DNA from: an uncultured Alphaproteobacteria bacterium | Lineage (GTDB): Bacteria; Pseudomonadota; Alphaproteobacteria; Rhodobacterales; Rhodobacteraceae | DNA: 64,000 nt | NCBI GenBank assembly: GCA_902580265.1 | Contig: CACHJY010000002.1 | Coordinates: forward strand, 1 to 64,000 | Direction: 5' to 3' | Shown here: positions 34,935 through 43,376 of the stretch, piece by piece | Layout of the letters: each line of letters begins with the position of its first letter | Numbering within the stretch: position 1 is the stretch's first letter | The notes under the pieces: model-generated | The model's input: the letters and a program-made list of their open reading frames with translations, nothing else | Told to the model about the DNA's origin: nothing | Database searches by the model: none | Translations under genes and position numbers: made by a program

Positions 34935-35582
34935 ATGGAAAAATTACCTAAAAACATACCCCTATTTCCTTTACCTGGTGCATTATTATTGCCTAACAGC
35001 AGACTTCCACTAAACATTTTTGAACCCAGATACATTAATATGGTGGAAGACACAATTGCCACAAAGGAAAGACTAATAGGTATGATCCAGCCGATAAAAA
35101 TAAATACTGGGGAAAACCTTGCCGAAACAAATAAATATCAAAGGGTTGGTTGTGCCGGTAGGATTGTTTCATTTACCGAAACTGATGACGGAAGATACCT
35201 TATTACGCTAGAAGGTGTTTCAAGATTTAGATTCAAAAGAGAGATTGAGCATCAAAAACCTTATATACTGTCTGAAATTGATTGGGGTTTATATGAAAAT
35301 GACCTTCTTCCATTCCAAGGTATTAACAGCTTTGACAGGAATAGTTTTTTAGAAATTTTAAAAAAATATTTAGACAGTGCGCAGATAGCCTCTGACTGGG
35401 AAGTCCTCAAAAAAGCTAAAGAGGAAGTTCTTGTGAATTCTCTGTCGATGCTTTGCCCGTTTGAACCGGAGGAAAAGCAGATACTATTAGAGGCGGAAAC
35501 GATAATCAATAGATTAGATGTGTTAGTAACTTTAATGAAGCTATCATCCGAAAATGACCTTGAAAATCAATACATCCAATAA
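34935..35582 (+). CDS. Lon N-terminal domain protein
   Basis: 215-residue stand-alone LON substrate-binding domain without an ATPase or protease part. The start IPLFPLPGALLLPNSRLPLNIFEPRY is the family signature, followed by QRVGCAGRIVSFTETDDGRYLITLEGVSRF. The molecular role is unknown; the gene regularly follows a thioredoxin-TPR gene and precedes a Trm112-like gene in alphaproteobacteria. The ATG at 34935 is used; an earlier TTG at 34920 overlaps the previous gene. Confidence 0.87.
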   Translation: MEKLPKNIPLFPLPGALLLPNSRLPLNIFEPRYINMVEDTIATKERLIGMIQPIKINTGENLAETNKYQRVGCAGRIVSFTETDDGRYLITLEGVSRFRFKREIEHQKPYILSEIDWGLYENDLLPFQGINSFDRNSFLEILKKYLDSAQIASDWEVLKKAKEEVLVNSLSMLCPFEPEEKQILLEAETIINRLDVLVTLMKLSSENDLENQYIQ

Positions 35583-35766
35583 AACAGAGAACGATTTCAA
35601 TACTAGCCTTACAAGATTATTGGTTTGTCCAATAAGTGGTGGCCCATTGCATTATGATAATAATGAGAATTATCTAATATCTAAAGTCGCTAAATTAAAA
35701 TTTCCCGTACGGGATGGTGTGCCTATACTTATAGTTTCAGAGTCCAAGCCAATACTTAGTGACTGA
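35554..35766 (+). CDS. Trm112-like zinc-ribbon family protein
   Basis: 70-residue protein with the bacterial Trm112 (YcaR) pattern: LTRLLVCPISGGPL, YLISKVAKLKFPVRDGVPIL. Only one Cys of the usual set remains, so zinc binding is doubtful. It overlaps the Lon-N gene by 29 bases and is convergent with purH with an 11-base overlap. Function not established; eukaryotic Trm112 activates methyltransferases. Confidence 0.8.
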   Translation: MTLKINTSNKTENDFNTSLTRLLVCPISGGPLHYDNNENYLISKVAKLKFPVRDGVPILIVSESKPILSD

Positions 35767-37345
35767 AAAGTCTTCTTTTTGTAAAAATCATCGAGATATT
35801 TAACTTATCTGCTTCCCTAATTACATCTAAATCTTTGACTGATCCTCCAGGTTGAATAATACAAGATATTCCATTTTGAGAAGCTATTTTAATTGAGTCT
35901 GGAAATGGGAAAAAGGCATCAGAAGCCATGCCCTTGGATACCATTTTCTTATTTTTTTTTAAATTTTTTTCCAACCTTTTTGAATTATTGATCGCAAGCC
36001 TTACGCTTCCTACTCTGTTTGTCTGTCCAGCTCCAATTCCGGTAACGCAAAAGTTTTTTCCAATAACAATAGCGTTTGATTTTACATGTTTAACTACCTT
36101 CCATAGAAAAACTAAGTTATTCAATTCCCCTTTACTCGGTTTTGTCTTTGTAACTACTTTGAATTCCTCTTCATTAGGTTTGCTTATCGATGTTTCCTGA
36201 ACAAGATACCCCCCTATAGCCGACCTAACTTCTTCTTTATCCAGCAAAGATCCATCAAATCTCTTAATTTCAACGATCTTTAAGTTCTTTTTTAAACTGA
36301 GCATTTTAAGAGCGTTTTTTGAGAAGCTTTTTGCGATTATAACCTCCGTAAATACATTTAATATTTTCTTTGCTAGGTTCTCATCAACTTGTTGATTTAT
36401 GCCAACAATTCCTCCAAAAGAAGATACTGGATCTGTTTCAAAAGCTTTTTTATATGCGTCTAACATATTCTTATCAATCGCTACTCCGCAAGGGTTTCCA
36501 TGCTTTATAATAACACAGGATGATTTGTTATAGTCTTCAAGCTCACACAAAATTTTGTAAGCAGCAGTTGAGTCAACAAGATTATTATAAGATAAAGTTC
36601 CTTGTTGAATGTTCACGAGTCCATTGGTTTTTTTTTCTATATCAGGGCTGTTTAGATATGTTGCATTTTGGTGAGGGTTCTCTCCATACCTCAAAACCTC
36701 TCTTGATGTTCCACCAAACAAACGGCTTTTCATAGGTTGAACCTGCTTTTTTGATAGAAACCATCCTGTTATTAAATGATCATAATAAGAGGTCTGAGAA
36801 AATGCTTTGCCTGCGAAAAACTTTCTCGTTTTTCGTCGAGTACAACCTTGGAAATTTTTTAGCTCTTTCTTTAGTTCTATATAATCTTTTGGATCAGAAA
36901 TGACCATTACGTGATCGAAGTTCTTGGCCGCTGCTCTCATTAAAGCGACTCCCCCTATGTCAATATTTTCAATAATTTCTTTTCTCGAGGTTCTCCTTTT
37001 TAAAATAGTTTCGAAAGGATAAAGATTAACGACCACAAGGTCTATTGCTTTAGAGCCCATTTTTTTTAATTCTTTAACGCTAACACTGTTATCCCTGTCG
37101 AATAATATTGGAGCATGAACTTTTGGATGAAGTGTTTTAACTCGGCCATTCAAAATCTCGGGAAATCCTGTCAAATCGCCTACCTCTTTAACATTCAAAC
37201 CCTTTTTTTTTAAATATTGAGCTGTTCCCCCAGTAGAGACAAGATCTATTCCCAAGCCTTCCAAAAATTTTCCTAAATCTTCTAAATTTTGCTTATCACT
37301 TACACTTATTAATGCTCTTCGGATCGGTATTGTTCCTGATCTCAA
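35756..37345 (-). CDS. purH: Bifunctional AICAR transformylase/IMP cyclohydrolase
   Basis: PurH, 529 residues, catalyses the last two steps of purine synthesis. The N-terminal IMP cyclohydrolase begins RRALISVSDKQNLEDLGKFLE and has STGGTAQYL and GRVKTLHPKVHAPIL; the transformylase half has RYGENPHQNATYL, CVIIKHGNPCGVAI and SDAFFPFPDSI. It starts at a TTG (37345) with GAGGAG 8 bases ahead and overlaps the stop of the heparinase-like gene by 4 bases. Confidence 0.93.
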   Translation of the reverse strand: MRSGTIPIRRALISVSDKQNLEDLGKFLEGLGIDLVSTGGTAQYLKKKGLNVKEVGDLTGFPEILNGRVKTLHPKVHAPILFDRDNSVSVKELKKMGSKAIDLVVVNLYPFETILKRRTSRKEIIENIDIGGVALMRAAAKNFDHVMVISDPKDYIELKKELKNFQGCTRRKTRKFFAGKAFSQTSYYDHLITGWFLSKKQVQPMKSRLFGGTSREVLRYGENPHQNATYLNSPDIEKKTNGLVNIQQGTLSYNNLVDSTAAYKILCELEDYNKSSCVIIKHGNPCGVAIDKNMLDAYKKAFETDPVSSFGGIVGINQQVDENLAKKILNVFTEVIIAKSFSKNALKMLSLKKNLKIVEIKRFDGSLLDKEEVRSAIGGYLVQETSISKPNEEEFKVVTKTKPSKGELNNLVFLWKVVKHVKSNAIVIGKNFCVTGIGAGQTNRVGSVRLAINNSKRLEKNLKKNKKMVSKGMASDAFFPFPDSIKIASQNGISCIIQPGGSVKDLDVIREADKLNISMIFTKRRLFSH

Positions 37346-39006
37346 TCAATAAACTCCTCTATTTTCCAATTTATTTTGCCTTCGCTTTGTTTGACTTTAT
37401 TTTCAATTACTATCTTTGTTATTTCTTTTGGTTCAAACAAGTTACCTATATAGGTAGATTTTTCGAGACTCAAAATTCCTCCTTGACATGTAAAAAACAT
37501 TTTTTTGTTACCCGTAATTTCGAGTAAAACTCCATTTTTTTTCTTCTTACAATATATTGAAGGATGGACGTGAAAATAAAGAAAACAAGAGGCATCAATT
37601 AAAGTTATTTTTGGATGGGTTTCCGGGAATACTGTATCTTGTCCTATCACACAATTTTTTACGAGATCCATCGAAATTCTTCTATTAACGGATATGCCAT
37701 AATCTTTTTTATATGCATCGTGAGATAACTCTATAATTTTTTCAGTAATCGAATTCTCACAATTTATCTCAGTATTCCTTGGCCCATCCGTAATATAATA
37801 ATAAGAATTGTTCCTTGAAAAAGGTTTTTTTCCGAAGGAACATTGAGATTTTTCATTAAACAACAAAACATTGTGTGCCTTTGAGCTCTGACAGTATTTC
37901 CTGTATTGATGCCCAAATCTGCTTCCACCCCCACAGTTAACAAAAATAGGTTTGGCTCCATAGTATAGCTCGAAAGATGAAAATCCGGCATGTCCTATTC
38001 CATCTCTTTTTCCATAAAGTGGGGGACTAGTATCAATGATCATTGACAGTCTAGCTCCGTTAAGCCGCTTGAAACCTAAGTCACTGACTTTTTCACCCTT
38101 TCCATACTTTTTTATTTCTCCAAGAAGTTTTACATATTTATTATATTCTCCCAGACAACCACCATGAGCGCTAACTAAGCTACCATCACCAAACTGCAAA
38201 TACCTTAGAGAAGAGCCGAAAAAATAGGATATACTTCTTAATTTTTTTTCCTCAGGCTGCTGCTTGTCGCTCTCAAGATTTCTTTGGATTTCAATCGTTT
38301 CTAGCAAATAAAAAAATATTTCTGATAACTCTTCGGGGTTTCTTATTTGGCCCTTTTTTATTCTATTCTTATAGAGAATTAGTAGCTTAATCATGTCTCT
38401 AATGAATTTTTTTTGCTTTTTTTTGGTAAAATTAAAGGCATATCCACACAAAACCAAGCTGTGGCAAATGGAAAGCCTCTCATATATTTTAAGCGAAAAA
38501 TATTTGTAAAAATTTAAGAAAAAATAGTCGTTTTTCAATATTTTCTTTATCTTATTTAATTGTTTTTTGTCACTACTAATTTCTAAATATAAAAAATTTC
38601 TAACTATTGCTGCTAATCTTGAAGAGCTGGATTGTACATTCTTATTTAATCGGTCAAGGGGAAACGTGTCTATCCACGATTGAGATAGCTCCCTAGAGCT
38701 TTGGTTGTTTACTATTGCTAGATCATTTAGCCACGAAAAGCCATCAATTCCGACCTCAACCTCGTCAGAAAAAGGTAAAATGCGCCAGGGATTATCAGTT
38801 TTAACGTCTAGGACAACCTTGCCAAATATATTTATTTTATTTATTAGTCTCTGACCTACATCTATATTGCCTATACTTACATTTGGTAGCTCTTTTGAAA
38901 ACAACAATCTCGTTTGCCCCGAAAATATCCATGCGTACTGCCTTGATATTTTCAGACACACTTTTTCGATACAAAAAAATATTAGCTCTTTAATAAAAAA
39001 ACGCAT
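37342..39006 (-). CDS. Heparinase II/III family protein
   Basis: 554 residues with an alpha-helical toroid N-terminal half and a beta-sandwich C-terminal half containing GGGSRFGHQYRKYCQSSKAHNVLLFNEKSQ, the heparinase II/III core. Alphaproteobacteria nearly always carry this gene between rsmB and purH; its true substrate is not known and a heparin-degrading role is unlikely. The sequence is unusually rich in Lys, Tyr and Phe. No signal peptide was seen. Confidence 0.82.
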   Translation of the reverse strand: MRFFIKELIFFCIEKVCLKISRQYAWIFSGQTRLLFSKELPNVSIGNIDVGQRLINKINIFGKVVLDVKTDNPWRILPFSDEVEVGIDGFSWLNDLAIVNNQSSRELSQSWIDTFPLDRLNKNVQSSSSRLAAIVRNFLYLEISSDKKQLNKIKKILKNDYFFLNFYKYFSLKIYERLSICHSLVLCGYAFNFTKKKQKKFIRDMIKLLILYKNRIKKGQIRNPEELSEIFFYLLETIEIQRNLESDKQQPEEKKLRSISYFFGSSLRYLQFGDGSLVSAHGGCLGEYNKYVKLLGEIKKYGKGEKVSDLGFKRLNGARLSMIIDTSPPLYGKRDGIGHAGFSSFELYYGAKPIFVNCGGGSRFGHQYRKYCQSSKAHNVLLFNEKSQCSFGKKPFSRNNSYYYITDGPRNTEINCENSITEKIIELSHDAYKKDYGISVNRRISMDLVKNCVIGQDTVFPETHPKITLIDASCFLYFHVHPSIYCKKKKNGVLLEITGNKKMFFTCQGGILSLEKSTYIGNLFEPKEITKIVIENKVKQSEGKINWKIEEFID

Positions 39007-40287
39007 TCAAGTACTTTTTCCTTTTAGTCGCAAATATGCAATATAAAAACCTTCAGTTCCCCCTATATTTTCCGCAAAAAAAGGCATTATTCTTACCCCC
39101 CCTTCTTTTTGGACTACATAGCCTTCCTGACTTAGGTCACCTTGTTTTTGAGGTTGAACTACACAAAATCTCCGATTATCTCTTAAAAATCTAATTATCT
39201 GATCTTCTCCCTCCTCTTTAAGTAGGGAGCAAACACAATAAATGATAAACCCACTATCCGTCAGCCAAGTGGAACAGTGCTCTAACATTTTTTGCTGCAT
39301 GTATAACAATTTATCTAATTTATCAATTGGGTTCAAAAATTGTAGGTCTGGGTTTTTTCCAATAGTACCAGTGGCAGTGCACGGCGGATCTAAAAGGATG
39401 ATATCAAAAAGTTTTTTTGGCTGATAGTCAAAAACATCAACATTAATTAAATCTAAATCGTAGTTCAGTCGATCTAAATTTTCTTTCATAAGCTTCAGTC
39501 TTTTCTCAGACTTATCGATCGAAGTCAAAATCGCTCCACGATCGGCCAATTGAAACGACTTCCCTCCAGGAGCACAACAAACATCCAAAACATTTTTCCC
39601 TTTAAAATCCATTGGAGCAATTTGTACGGGCAACGATGCAGATAAATTCTGTACCCACCAGTCCCCAGAGCAATAACCTTTAGTTTCGATTAGACTCACG
39701 TTTTTTGATAATCTAAAATGAGAAGGATTAACAGATGATCCTTTTAATTGTTCAAAATAATTTTCTGTTGCTACACTGCTTTTTATATATAGGTCTATTG
39801 GAGGTTTCTCACAAAAGATCTTCTCTATCCTCTTAATGCTCTCTAAACTGTATTGACCTAGTAAAAATTTGCGGATTTTGTTTTCAAACAAAAATAACGG
39901 GTAAAGAGATTTTTTTTTTAACTCCGAATACCCCAGATGTATGAAGTACCTTAATTGATCTTTGCTGTGCTTCGTCCTTTCAAAAGAAAATGCCAAATCT
40001 GAATATTTCTTTAGTACAGTTTCTTCCCTTACATTTCTGACTAAAATATCTGTCAAAGCAAGTCTTAAGAGACAGAAAAGCTCCACCCTCATCCTTCCCT
40101 TTTTGTTCCTTTTAATCCAAGGATCTAGATACACCGTAAATCTCAATACTTTTTGCACCAGATCATTACATTTTGCTTTATCGGAATTTGAGAGAATTGA
40201 GTATTTAATAGCCTTAGAAGTCTTTGAAACCTTTGTGGAAATATTGCTTTTGAAAACATTAAGAACTATAGAATAGGCTACGATCAA
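39007..40287 (-). CDS. rsmB: 16S rRNA (cytosine-C5) methyltransferase, RsmB/NOP family
   Basis: 426 residues: an N-terminal NusB-like helical domain (about 25-150) and a C-terminal SAM-dependent methyltransferase domain. SAM site VLDVCCAPGGKSFQLADRGA; the proline-cysteine motif DPPCTATGT and the catalytic Cys in YCVCSLLKEEGEDQI; end motif GTEGFYIAYL. It methylates C967-type cytosines in 16S rRNA. Ends 1 base before the heparinase-like start, so the two are coupled. Confidence 0.9.
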   Translation of the reverse strand: MIVAYSIVLNVFKSNISTKVSKTSKAIKYSILSNSDKAKCNDLVQKVLRFTVYLDPWIKRNKKGRMRVELFCLLRLALTDILVRNVREETVLKKYSDLAFSFERTKHSKDQLRYFIHLGYSELKKKSLYPLFLFENKIRKFLLGQYSLESIKRIEKIFCEKPPIDLYIKSSVATENYFEQLKGSSVNPSHFRLSKNVSLIETKGYCSGDWWVQNLSASLPVQIAPMDFKGKNVLDVCCAPGGKSFQLADRGAILTSIDKSEKRLKLMKENLDRLNYDLDLINVDVFDYQPKKLFDIILLDPPCTATGTIGKNPDLQFLNPIDKLDKLLYMQQKMLEHCSTWLTDSGFIIYCVCSLLKEEGEDQIIRFLRDNRRFCVVQPQKQGDLSQEGYVVQKEGGVRIMPFFAENIGGTEGFYIAYLRLKGKST

Positions 40288-40341
40288 AATTTTGTCGTGT
40301 TTTTTTTTCCAGTTTAATTTTTTTTTTCATTCTAGCGAATT

Positions 40342-40369
40342 TTGATTTGTTTTTTTGTTCCACTATAAT
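40342..40369 (+). promoter_or_regulatory. Probable sigma70 promoter for the DUF1674 gene
   Basis: TTGATT at 40342-40347 and a perfect TATAAT at 40364-40369, 16 bp apart, with the expected start about 35 bp before the ATG at 40411. Judged by eye only. Confidence 0.6.
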
Positions 40370-40410
40370 ATAAACCGTAAAGCCAATTTTTAATTATAAA
40401 AATAACAACT

Positions 40411-40590
40411 ATGACAAATACGGAAAAAGAATCAAAACAAGCTAAACGAGCTCTAGACGAGGCTAAGAAAAGACATTCTGATAAATGTGCAAATTATAAG
40501 AAAGTACCAGTGGAAAAAAAAGGGCGGGGTGGGCTTGAGCCTACCAGATATGGTGACTGGGAAGTCAAAGGTATAGCCTCTGACTTCTAA
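40411..40590 (+). CDS. DUF1674 protein (SdhAF4-like succinate dehydrogenase assembly factor)
   Basis: A 59-residue reading frame with the DUF1674 pattern: N-terminal charged helix (KQAKRALDEAKKRHSD) and the conserved C-terminal GRGGLEPTRYGDWEVKGIASDF. The mitochondrial relative SdhAF4 protects flavinated SdhA during complex II assembly. The gene sits next to rsmB as in many alphaproteobacteria. It has its own promoter (40342) and is followed by an intrinsic terminator. Confidence 0.9.
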   Translation: MTNTEKESKQAKRALDEAKKRHSDKCANYKKVPVEKKGRGGLEPTRYGDWEVKGIASDF

Positions 40591-40661
40591 AATATCAATT
40601 TTACTATTGTCTTAGAATCAAAAACATTGTATACAACCTTGAATATTTAGTTTTAATTCTG

Positions 40662-40685
40662 GGGCTTTTTAAGCCCTTTTTTTTT
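40662..40685 (+). terminator. Intrinsic terminator between DUF1674 and rimP
   Basis: GGGCTT at 40662-40667, a TTT loop, AAGCCC at 40671-40676 and nine T residues at 40677-40685. It ends 11 bases before the rimP start, leaving hardly any room for a promoter between them, so the rimP-nusA-infB message may begin upstream and pass through it (attenuation). Confidence 0.85.
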
Positions 40686-40696
40686 GGAGCCGTTTT

Positions 40697-41191
40697 TTGC
40701 TAAATTTAATTGCGAACACCAATACAGAGAGAAAAATATACAAGGTATTAAATCCCCTTGTTTTGGATAAAGGTCAAAGAATAGTTAAGATACAATTTAA
40801 GAGAGGAAAAGAGTTAAAACTATTAATTTTTCTAGATAAGTTTGATGGAAAGCTAACAGTAGATGACTGCGCAGACATTTCAGTCGAAATAAAGTCTCTT
40901 TTGGATGTAGAAAGTGTAATTAAAGATCCTTTCAGACTTGAGGTGTCTTCCGCTGGAATAGATAGATACCTTTCCTCATTAGATGATTTATTGAAGTACA
41001 AAAACTATAATATAAGAGTTAAAAGTGAGGCCTCTACTGAAAGAGGAAAATTAATTAAACACGGACCAAATTCGATAACCTTGTCGAACAAAAATGGAGA
41101 GAAATGCATAGACTTATCTAGTGTTCTAGACGTTAAGATAGACCTAGAGGGAATGTCTTTAAAAACTATAAAAGAAATGGAGTTTAAATGA
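40697..41191 (+). CDS. rimP: Ribosome maturation factor RimP
   Basis: 164 residues, needed for maturation of the 30S subunit. The key motif is DPFRLEVSSAGIDRYLSS (consensus DPYxLEVSSPGIDRPL), preceded by LTVDDCADISVEIKSLLD. The start is TTG 40697 with GGAG at 40686-40689. It is the first gene of the rimP-nusA-ylxR-infB run and overlaps nusA by 4 bases. Confidence 0.9.
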   Translation: MLNLIANTNTERKIYKVLNPLVLDKGQRIVKIQFKRGKELKLLIFLDKFDGKLTVDDCADISVEIKSLLDVESVIKDPFRLEVSSAGIDRYLSSLDDLLKYKNYNIRVKSEASTERGKLIKHGPNSITLSNKNGEKCIDLSSVLDVKIDLEGMSLKTIKEMEFK

Positions 41192-42774
41192 ATATTTCAT
41201 CAGGAAGTGGTAGTGAGCTTATTCAAATAGCAGATGCAGTAGCGAAAGAAAAATTAATTGACCCGAAGCTAGTAGTTGAAGCAATGGAAGAAAGCCTATC
41301 TAAAGCGGCCAAGTCCAAGTACGGACAGGAATATGATATCAGAGCTGAAATAGACTCAAAATCAGGAACCGTGTCAATGTCAAGATGGCGAAAGGTTGTT
41401 GAAAAAGTAGAAAATCATTTTACTGAGATTAATGAAGCTGATGCTAAAAAAATTAACCCTGATGTGACACTAGAGGGTTTTATCCAAGAGCAATTACCGC
41501 CTATGGATTTTGGTAGAATAGCAGCGCAAGCTGCCAAGCAAATAATAGTTCAAAAAGTGCGAGAAGCCGACAGAGCAAGGCAGTATGAGGAGTATAAAGA
41601 CAAGGTTGGACAAATTATTAACGGTCAAGTTAAGAGAGTAGAGTACGGTAACGTAATAGTGGATTTAGGAAGAGCTGAAGCAGTATTGAAAAGAGATCAA
41701 TTAATTAGGAGAGAAGTTCTACGAGTTGGTGATAGGGTTAGAGCTTACATAAAGGAGGTGAAAGAAGACACAAGAGGCCCGCAAATTTTTCTATCTAGAA
41801 CTAATTCTGAGTTTCTAGTGGAATTATTCAAAATGGAGGTTCCGGAGATCTATGACGGTATAATCGATATAAAGACTGTTTGTCGTGATCCCGGTAGTCG
41901 AGCCAAAATTGGTGTTTTGTCACACGATAACTCTATAGACCCAGTCGGAGCCTGCGTCGGAATGAGGGGAAGCAGAGTTCAAGCGGTGGTAAACGAGCTT
42001 CAGGGAGAAAAAATTGATATTATCCCTTGGAATGATGATGCACCTACTTTCCTCGTTAATGCCCTTCAACCGGCAGAAGTTAGTAAGGTAGTTCTGGATG
42101 AGGATGCGAAAAGAATAGAGGTTGTGGTTCCTACTGACCAGCTGTCTTTAGCAATTGGTCGCAGAGGACAAAACGTCAGGCTTGCAAGTCAGTTAACTGA
42201 ATATGACATCGATATACTAACTGAAGAAGATGAGTCGCAGAGACGGCAAGAAGAATTCAGTGAAAGATCAAATCTTTTTATGGAGCACTTAAATGTTGAT
42301 GAAATGGTTGCTCAGCTTCTTGTGTCTGAGGGCTTTTCTACTATGGAGGAGGTTGCTTATGTTGAGTCTAGCGAAATTAGTTCAATAGATGGTTTCGACA
42401 AAGAAACCGCGACAGAACTTCAAGAGAGAGCAAAAGATTATCTGGAAAATCTTAATAAAAAATCTTTGGATTTTGCTAAATCAAATGGAATTGAAGACGA
42501 TCTGCTGAACTTCGAGGGATTAAACCCACAAATGCTGGAAGTATTAGTTAAAGATGGTATAAAAACTCTAAGGGATTTTGCTACATGTGCAGATTGGGAG
42601 TTAGCCGGAGGTTATACGACTGTTGATGGCAAAAGAGTAAAAGATGAAGGTCTCTTGGAACACTTTGAGGTTTCACTTTCTGAGTCTCAACAACTTATCA
42701 TGAAGGCTAGGGAAACACTAGGTTGGGTTACAAAAGAAGAGTCGGAAGAGATAATAAAATCTCTCGATAAATAG
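41188..42774 (+). CDS. nusA: Transcription termination/antitermination factor NusA
   Basis: 528 residues: N-terminal RNA polymerase-binding domain (about 1-130), S1 domain (GQIINGQVKRVEYGNVIVDLGRAEAVL), two KH domains (IGVLSHDNSIDPVGACVGMRGSRVQAVV and LSLAIGRRGQNVRLA) and two C-terminal acidic HhH repeats as in proteobacteria. NusA modulates pausing and termination, so the terminator just upstream of rimP could be part of a feedback loop. Confidence 0.95.
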   Translation: MNISSGSGSELIQIADAVAKEKLIDPKLVVEAMEESLSKAAKSKYGQEYDIRAEIDSKSGTVSMSRWRKVVEKVENHFTEINEADAKKINPDVTLEGFIQEQLPPMDFGRIAAQAAKQIIVQKVREADRARQYEEYKDKVGQIINGQVKRVEYGNVIVDLGRAEAVLKRDQLIRREVLRVGDRVRAYIKEVKEDTRGPQIFLSRTNSEFLVELFKMEVPEIYDGIIDIKTVCRDPGSRAKIGVLSHDNSIDPVGACVGMRGSRVQAVVNELQGEKIDIIPWNDDAPTFLVNALQPAEVSKVVLDEDAKRIEVVVPTDQLSLAIGRRGQNVRLASQLTEYDIDILTEEDESQRRQEEFSERSNLFMEHLNVDEMVAQLLVSEGFSTMEEVAYVESSEISSIDGFDKETATELQERAKDYLENLNKKSLDFAKSNGIEDDLLNFEGLNPQMLEVLVKDGIKTLRDFATCADWELAGGYTTVDGKRVKDEGLLEHFEVSLSESQQLIMKARETLGWVTKEESEEIIKSLDK

Positions 42775-42791
42775 GAAAATATTAATAAACT

Positions 42792-43361
42792 TTGCTGGTT
42801 TTGAATAAAAAAAACTTTTCGGATGGTGGTGATATTAATGAAGATCATTTCATAAAGATCACTCTTTCCCCAGATAATAAACTTGTTCCAGATTTGCATG
42901 ATGATCTTCCTGGAAAATCCGTTTGGGTTCCGGCGAATAAAAATCTCATAAGTGATATCTTAAGAAAAGAAGACTTGAATAGCTATTTTGGGGTTCCGAA
43001 CCTTTTCATACCAGATCTTGGTTTTCAAATTGAGATTATTCTTAGAAAAAAAATTCTAAACAGTATATCTTTGACAAAAAAAGCCGGTAATTTGGTAATT
43101 GGTTTGGATGCTATAAAGACCCAATTAATGCAAAAAAAACACTGTTTAGTGATCGCAGCTAGGGGTGCAAAAAAATTAACTAATATTTCTTTTTTTTCAT
43201 CGGAGAATATTTTGATTTATGAAAGCTTGCTTGAACAAAAAGATTTGGAAAAAAGTACTGGTAAAATTAATGTCAAATATCTTGGTATTTTATCCAAAAA
43301 TTTCAAAAAAACTATCCAAGTGGACTTAAATAAACTAAAAGGTTTTATAGATAACCATTAA
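42792..43361 (+). CDS. YlxR/L7Ae-type RNA-binding protein
   Basis: 189 residues in two parts: an N-terminal segment with the end of a YlxR (DUF448) domain (SPDNKLVPDLHDDLPGKSVWVPAN) and a C-terminal L7Ae-like domain (SLTKKAGNLVIGLDAIKTQLMQKKHCLVIAARGAKKL). The first YlxR strand with its usual Arg-Cys-Ile motif is missing, so the domain is shortened. The alphaproteobacterial fusion normally lies between nusA and infB, as here. Starts at TTG 42792 or 42801; both lack a strong ribosome site. Confidence 0.8.
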   Translation: MLVLNKKNFSDGGDINEDHFIKITLSPDNKLVPDLHDDLPGKSVWVPANKNLISDILRKEDLNSYFGVPNLFIPDLGFQIEIILRKKILNSISLTKKAGNLVIGLDAIKTQLMQKKHCLVIAARGAKKLTNISFFSSENILIYESLLEQKDLEKSTGKINVKYLGILSKNFKKTIQVDLNKLKGFIDNH

Positions 43362-43376
43362 TTAATAGTGATTGAA

